DNA of 18,621 nucleotides from an uncultured Desulfobacterium sp. (GTDB lineage Bacteria > Desulfobacterota > Desulfobacteria > Desulfobacterales > Desulfobacteraceae). A program made the position numbers and the translations under genes. The notes beneath the pieces were generated by a model that was given only the letters and a program-made list of their open reading frames with translations, searched no databases and was not told the DNA's origin. Of this stretch, positions 14,779 to 18,621 are shown in pieces (positions within the stretch are counted from its first letter, which is position 1; each line of letters opens with the position of its first letter). The stretch is from the NCBI GenBank assembly GCA_937124525.1, contig CAKZLA010000467.1, positions 1-18,621 on the forward strand, given 5' to 3'.

Positions 14779-14877
14779 GATTTAAACTTTTTTTATAAGA
14801 AACCCGCCCTTGATGTGATTGTGGGCAAAGCCCCGGCCACCCTGGAACTGGTGTTTGGTGCAGCCCTTATTATCATA
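14779..14877 (+). pseudogene. DppB-like permease remnant fused to the following ATPase frame
   Basis: About 33 codons reading DLNFFYKKPALDVIVGKAPA and then TLELVFGAALIII match the N-terminal part of DppB/OppB-type permeases, where a segment of the form '...PVLELIAERLPATLELALAALLIA' follows the first membrane span. The rest of the permease is missing, and the frame continues directly into the ATPase at 14878. No ribosome binding site is seen upstream. I interpret it as the scar of a deletion that removed most of dppB and all of dppC. Confidence 0.6.
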
Positions 14878-15846
14878 TTGGAAGTAGAGGATCTGGAAGT
14901 AAAATTTGCCCTGAGGGGCGGGGACCTCACCGCCATTAACGGGGCCAGTTTCACCCTGGACCCCGGGGAAAAAATGGGCATTGTGGGCGAAAGCGGGGCC
15001 GGGAAATCCGTCACCGGGTTTGCCATCATCAATCTTATCTCCAAGCCAGGATTTATTTCCGGGGGGAGGATATTATTCAACGGAGAGGAGATCAGTACCT
15101 TTTCCGATGAAAAGATGCGAAAGATCCGGGGCAACCGTATCAGCATGGTTTTCCAGGACCCAATGATGACCTTGAACCCTGTGTTCACCATCGGTACCCA
15201 GATGGTGGAAACCCTTAAGGCCCACCGGAATATCTCCCGCCATGAGGCGGAAAAAATTGCCCTTGAGAAACTCAGAAAAGTGTACATTCCGTCGCCGGAA
15301 AAACGGCTTGCCCAGTATCCCCATGAGTTTTCCGGGGGACAGCGCCAGCGCATCAGTATTGCAAGGGCATTGATCCTTGATCCTGACTTCATTGTGGCCG
15401 ATGAGCCAGTGTCCGCATTGGATGTCTCCATACAGGCTCAAATTTTAAATCTGCTTATGGAGGCGGGAAGAGAACGGGGACTGACCTATCTTTTTATTAC
15501 CCATGATTTGTCCGTGGTACAACACATCAGCTCCCGGGTGGCGGTGATGTATCTTGGCACCCTGTGCGAGGTGGCAAAGGCCGATGCCCTATTTACCACG
15601 GCCCGGCACCCCTATACCCGGGCATTGAGCAGTGCCATTCCCCGGGTGGGGGAGAAAAAGGCCAAACATATTAAATTAAAGGGGGAGGTACCCACCCCGG
15701 TGAATCTGCCCACTGGGTGTGTGTTTCATGGACGTTGTATCTATGCTCGGGAGCGATGTGTTAAGGAGGTACCAAAATTTCTATCCCTGGGTACCGGGAC
15801 CTTTGTGGCCTGCCATGGGGTTGGAGAAAACTGGGCGATGGCTTGA
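14878..15846 (+). CDS. dppD: oligopeptide/dipeptide ABC transporter ATPase, DppD/OppD-like, orphan
   Basis: This is the full-length ATPase of a peptide or nickel ABC importer, 322 residues counted from TTG 14878 (LEVEDLEVKFALRGG). The frame is open upstream to 14653 through the permease remnant, so the true start is uncertain and neither candidate has a good ribosome binding site. Motifs in order: Walker A GESGAGKS at 37-44, Q-loop VFQDPMMTLNPV, signature FSGGQRQRISIARAL, Walker B FIVADEPVSALD, switch histidine ITHDLS, and the Opp-type C-terminal extension with HPYTRAL and cysteines in GCVFHGRCIYARERC. No dppB, dppC or dppF is nearby and the next gene is unrelated, so this is probably a stranded subunit: decaying, or supplying another transporter. 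It may be non-functional although the frame is intact. Confidence 0.8.
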   Translation: MEVEDLEVKFALRGGDLTAINGASFTLDPGEKMGIVGESGAGKSVTGFAIINLISKPGFISGGRILFNGEEISTFSDEKMRKIRGNRISMVFQDPMMTLNPVFTIGTQMVETLKAHRNISRHEAEKIALEKLRKVYIPSPEKRLAQYPHEFSGGQRQRISIARALILDPDFIVADEPVSALDVSIQAQILNLLMEAGRERGLTYLFITHDLSVVQHISSRVAVMYLGTLCEVAKADALFTTARHPYTRALSSAIPRVGEKKAKHIKLKGEVPTPVNLPTGCVFHGRCIYARERCVKEVPKFLSLGTGTFVACHGVGENWAMA

Positions 15847-15929
15847 TGTAGGCGATGGAGACTCCATCGTTATTTGCATTATTTGTGGATTTTTATAAGT
15901 GTTGTATATATGGAAAAATTGGAAATTTG

Positions 15930-16397
15930 ATGGATAACAACGATGTACTGCGCCGGTTTCGCTATGCCATGGATGTGAAAGACACCACCATGGTTAAAAT
16001 TTTTCAACTGGGCAAATGTAATGTGGATCTTGTTGGTGTAAAGGCTTTGATGGCAAAAGAAGATGCCCCGGGATTCATGGTCTGTGGTGATGATGCCATG
16101 GGATTGTTTCTGGATGGTCTGATCAGCTATAACCGGGGAGAGCGGGAGGATGGGAGTCAGGCCCCATCCAAATCATCCCAAAAATTAAATAACAATCTTA
16201 TATTAAAAAAAATGAAAATCGCCCTGGAACTGAGACAGGATGATCTCATGGAGATCTTCCGCCTGGCTGGTGTGGCTGTGTCCAAAGGGGAGCTGACAGC
16301 CCTGTTTCGAAAAGAGGGACATAAAAATTATCGGCCCTGCCAGGATCAATTTTTGCGTAATTTTTTGAAAGGGCTTGGGCTCCGGCATCGGCGGTGA
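15930..16397 (+). CDS. DUF1456 (YehS-like) family protein
   Basis: The protein has 155 residues from ATG 15930 (MDNNDVLRRFRYAMDVKDTT). The frame extends 25 codons upstream, but the family starts at this point; GGAA 5 bp upstream is a weak ribosome binding site. It shows the two-fold repeat of the family: NNDVLRRFRYAMDVKDTTMV in the N-terminal half, and NNLILKKMKIALELRQDDLM followed by LFRKEGHKNYRPCQDQFLRN and FLKGL in the C-terminal half. The protein is small, soluble and mostly helical, related to E. coli YehS, whose function is not established. The low-complexity linker between the halves (REDGSQAPSKSSQK) is normal in position. It shows no operon link to the peptide-transporter remnant except proximity. 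Confidence 0.88.
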   Translation: MDNNDVLRRFRYAMDVKDTTMVKIFQLGKCNVDLVGVKALMAKEDAPGFMVCGDDAMGLFLDGLISYNRGEREDGSQAPSKSSQKLNNNLILKKMKIALELRQDDLMEIFRLAGVAVSKGELTALFRKEGHKNYRPCQDQFLRNFLKGLGLRHRR

Positions 16398-16402
16398 TAT
16401 CT

Positions 16403-16434
16403 CCCCGACGTTCTCGTCAGGGTAGTGGTCGGGG
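16403..16434. terminator. hairpin between convergent genes
   Basis: CCCCGAC (16403-16409) pairs with GTCGGGG (16428-16434). An alternative inner hairpin uses GACG/CGTC around TTCT (16407-16418). There is no clear T-run, so termination is only suggested by the position between convergent genes. Confidence 0.35.
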
Positions 16435-16463
16435 GGGTATTATGCCATTCTTATTGTTGGCTG

Positions 16464-17495
16464 TTACTGGATAACAATATCCTCCCGGTCCAACAATAAA
16501 TCCGTTTTTACGGTGAAAGTAGTCCGGGGATATCTTGTCTGCAATATTTTCATATTATGATTTTTATCCCCCCTGAGCCGGGACTGGGACGTGGGATGGA
16601 CAATCAGGCTGAGCTGCTCTGATACCGTGGTCGGGTATTTTTTTCGAATTTTATCCAATGCCTTATCAAGAAACAGCTCAGAAAACACCAAATGCCCAAA
16701 GGCCGGATGCCAGGGACCTGCCACCATGGATTCCGGGTCCTGGAGAAGATCCGAGGCCTGGAGGCCCATGCGTATCACCGGGATCTTATGTTCGGTGAAG
16801 ACCTTGTACAGCTCCTTAACAAGGGAAACACTTTCCGATAGCTCCATGGGGGTATACTGTCCCTGGCGATACCATCGGGTAATCAGGCTTCCCTCAAGCA
16901 CAATCAGGGGATAGATACGCATGAAATCTGGCTTTAAAAGGCAGATGGCCGCTGCCGTGTCAAGGGCAGTTTGGGATGTATCACCGGGAAGCCCCACCAT
17001 CATCTGCATGCCGGTCTTAATGTTATATGCCTTGAGCAGACGGGCCGCATTCCGGGTATCTTCCCGGGTATGGCCCCGGCGGGCCTGTTCTAAAACCCGG
17101 TCATCCATGGACTGAACCCCCAGCTCAACGGTGGTTAAGTCATAGTTTTTGATGGCCTTAAGAATGGATTCAGAAATGGTATCCGGTCGGGTGGAACATC
17201 GAATTTCATCAATTTTGTTTTCCCTGACCAGCTGCTGGGCACATTCCAGAAGCTCCACAATTGTTTTTGGAGGCAGCCCCAGAAAATTCCCGCCAAAAAA
17301 GGCCAGTTGTACCTGGCAACGGTTTCCCTTAAATTCCAGAAAATGATCCACCTCTTTTTGAATAAAGGTTGCATCGGGCAGGGAATGCGTCTCGCTGGTG
17401 ATGATGGATTGATTGCAAAAGGCACATTGGTGGGGGCAGCCGGAGTGGGGGATAAAAATGGGAATGACCAGGGGTTTATATAAGGCATGGGTCAT
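16464..17495 (-). CDS. Elp3-like radical SAM protein
   Basis: The protein has 343 residues. The start ATG (17495-17493) overlaps the RNase III stop codon as ATGA, indicating translational coupling; an ATG nine bases further upstream is less likely. The radical-SAM cluster motif is C20-x3-C24-x2-C27 in SGCPHQCAFCNQ. GGNFLGLPP corresponds to the GG(T/D)P-like SAM-binding segment. RPDTISESIL, ELGVQSMDDRVLEQARRGH and MVGLPGDT are typical of the Elp3/HemN-like group (COG1243 type). The acetyltransferase domain of true Elp3 is absent. The family is probably linked to RNA or tRNA modification, but this short version has no established reaction that I know of. A radical SAM gene of this type next to rnc also occurs in some Firmicutes, to my memory, which supports a conserved association with RNA metabolism. 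Confidence 0.85.
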   Translation of the reverse strand: MTHALYKPLVIPIFIPHSGCPHQCAFCNQSIITSETHSLPDATFIQKEVDHFLEFKGNRCQVQLAFFGGNFLGLPPKTIVELLECAQQLVRENKIDEIRCSTRPDTISESILKAIKNYDLTTVELGVQSMDDRVLEQARRGHTREDTRNAARLLKAYNIKTGMQMMVGLPGDTSQTALDTAAAICLLKPDFMRIYPLIVLEGSLITRWYRQGQYTPMELSESVSLVKELYKVFTEHKIPVIRMGLQASDLLQDPESMVAGPWHPAFGHLVFSELFLDKALDKIRKKYPTTVSEQLSLIVHPTSQSRLRGDKNHNMKILQTRYPRTTFTVKTDLLLDREDIVIQ

Positions 17496-18621
17496 TCCTG
17501 GCATACCTTATCTACTTGGTCTTGGTCATTTACATTGTTTTTTTCGTTGGATGGGGTGGGGGTATTGTCCTGGTCTTTTAAATTTTTTTGATCCGGAATT
17601 TCCATTTTTTTCAGGCGTTTCAGTGCCTTTTCCGCAGCATCCTGCTCTGCGGCTTTTTTGCTTTTTCCCACGCCAGTGGCCTGGATGCTGCAAACCCTTA
17701 GATTGATTTCAAATGTTTTGGCATGGTCTGGACCCCGTTCTCCGGAAACCGCATAACGGGGGGGCCTTTGACCCATTTCCTGGACATATTCCTGCAACAG
17801 ACTCTTATAATCATCCACCACCGTGGTTTTACTGGAAATATAATCCACCTCATCCTGGAACAACCCTTTGATCAGCTGGGAGGTTTTGATAAATCCCAGG
17901 TCCAGATAGATGGCGGCCATAACCGCCTCAAAGGTATCGGCAAGGATGGAATTTTTTTCTGCACCGCCAGACAGCCATTCTCCCTTGCCAAGGAAAATGA
18001 ATCGCCCCAGGTCAATCTTTCTGGCCATGGTTGCAAGGCCAGGTTCACTGACCAGTCCAGCCCTCATCTTAGACAGATCCCCCTCTTTCATATCCGGGGA
18101 TTGTTCCATGAGAAATTCACCAATCACAAGACCCAGAACGGCATCCCCCATGAATTCCAGCCTCTGATTGTCGGAAAGGTCGGCATCCTGGGATTCGTTC
18201 ACATAGGAGCTGTGACGCAGGGCCGTGGCCAGCAACTCTTTGTCCTGGAAGGTATGCCCCAGGTTTTCCTCAAGGATTTCCAAGGCTGCCGGGGATTTGT
18301 GGAGATCTGTGATGGCATTGGAGAGGCTTTCAAATAAATGACAGGGGACATGAAGATCTCCGGTGCCTTTTCCCATTTGTACTTCAGGTTTCATATCTCC
18401 ATGGAAGTCAGATCCCCCAGTGATCAGCAATCCTCTGTTTTGGGCCATTTTTTCAAAATATCGGGTCTGTTCTTCCGAGTGATCCGTGTGGTGGGCTTCA
18501 ATGCCGTTGAGTCCCATGGCCACAAGATCATCAATTAGTTCTCCCATGGGGTAGGTATCGGGGGTTTTGATAAGGCCTGGATGGGCCAGAACGGCAACTC
18601 CCCCGGCCCTGTTGATGAGTT
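17492..18621 (-). CDS. rnc: PHP phosphoesterase-RNase III fusion, N-terminus beyond window edge
   Basis: One uninterrupted frame runs from the right edge to the stop at 17492. The visible N-terminal part is the end of a PHP metal-dependent phosphoesterase of the TrpH/YciV type: AGGVAVLAHPG just inside the edge, then GLNGIEAHHTDHS and LLITGGSDFHG. Counting from the ATG at 18547, RNase III starts at about 89 (LEILEENLGHTFQDKELL). It carries the signature NQRLEFMGDAVLGL (catalytic E131 and D135) and ILADTFEAVMAAIYLD (D204, E207). A dsRNA-binding domain lies at about 245-315 (DYKSLLQEYVQEMG and GVGKSKKAAEQDAAEKAL), followed by a charged tail of about 35 residues. TTG at residue 89 could in principle start a separate RNase III, but it has no ribosome binding site. 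RNase III processes rRNA and other double-stranded RNA; the PHP domain's role is unknown. The downstream radical SAM gene is translationally coupled. Confidence 0.85.
   Translation of the reverse strand, partial: LINRAGGVAVLAHPGLIKTPDTYPMGELIDDLVAMGLNGIEAHHTDHSEEQTRYFEKMAQNRGLLITGGSDFHGDMKPEVQMGKGTGDLHVPCHLFESLSNAITDLHKSPAALEILEENLGHTFQDKELLATALRHSSYVNESQDADLSDNQRLEFMGDAVLGLVIGEFLMEQSPDMKEGDLSKMRAGLVSEPGLATMARKIDLGRFIFLGKGEWLSGGAEKNSILADTFEAVMAAIYLDLGFIKTSQLIKGLFQDEVDYISSKTTVVDDYKSLLQEYVQEMGQRPPRYAVSGERGPDHAKTFEINLRVCSIQATGVGKSKKAAEQDAAEKALKRLKKMEIPDQKNLKDQDNTPTPSNEKNNVNDQDQVDKVCQE

Noticed and set aside
18281..18283. TTG as the start of an independent RNase III gene
   Set aside because: No Shine-Dalgarno sequence precedes it and the PHP frame runs through without a stop, so a fusion is the simpler reading.

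Overview
The window looks like a chromosomal segment of a Desulfobacteraceae-type sulfate reducer (Desulfobacterota). This placement is an inference from gene content: a PAS-linked sigma-54 activator, a ~600-residue acyl-CoA dehydrogenase, a delta-proteobacterial style chemoreceptor, a KamA-like radical SAM protein, and moderate GC coding DNA with AT-rich spacers. I see no rRNA, tRNA, CRISPR array or insertion sequence.

Left part (1-9487, all on +). The 3' part of a sigma-54-dependent activator is followed by an AT-rich spacer with three similar 18-bp palindromes about 60-65 bp apart. Next come a complete PotB-PotC-PotD-PotA type ABC importer, a small unknown protein, an 822-residue protein made of two KamA-type (lysine 2,3-aminomutase-like) domains, and a free-standing cytoplasmic M23-type domain. 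A strong bidirectional terminator closes the block. Only the first KamA domain keeps the radical-SAM cysteines and a plausible PLP lysine; the second has lost both. The M23 domain resembles the middle domain of the large kinase-M23-aminotransferase (class III) fusion proteins. I read the block as a regulated uptake and conversion island for an amino compound, with an unusual aminomutase-like enzyme at its centre. The substrate cannot be read from the sequence.

Middle part (9529-12134). An acyl-CoA dehydrogenase (-) is divergent from a DUF523 gene (+). Two similar 18-bp palindromic sites lie in the shared promoter region and suggest a TetR-type operator, although no regulator gene is in the window.

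Right part (12135-18621). A chemoreceptor carries three sensor repeats with an exact 135-residue period and no clear HAMP domain. After it comes a deletion scar: about 33 codons of a DppB-like permease run directly into a full-length DppD-like ATPase, with no DppC or DppF nearby. A DUF1456 (YehS-like) gene follows. On the minus strand an Elp3-like radical SAM gene is translationally coupled, by an ATGA overlap, to an upstream gene in which a PHP phosphoesterase domain is fused in frame to RNase III; that gene runs off the right edge.

The most noteworthy items are the half-degenerate tandem KamA protein with its M23 partner, the PHP-RNase III fusion, the triplicated chemoreceptor sensor, and the DppB'-DppD scar.
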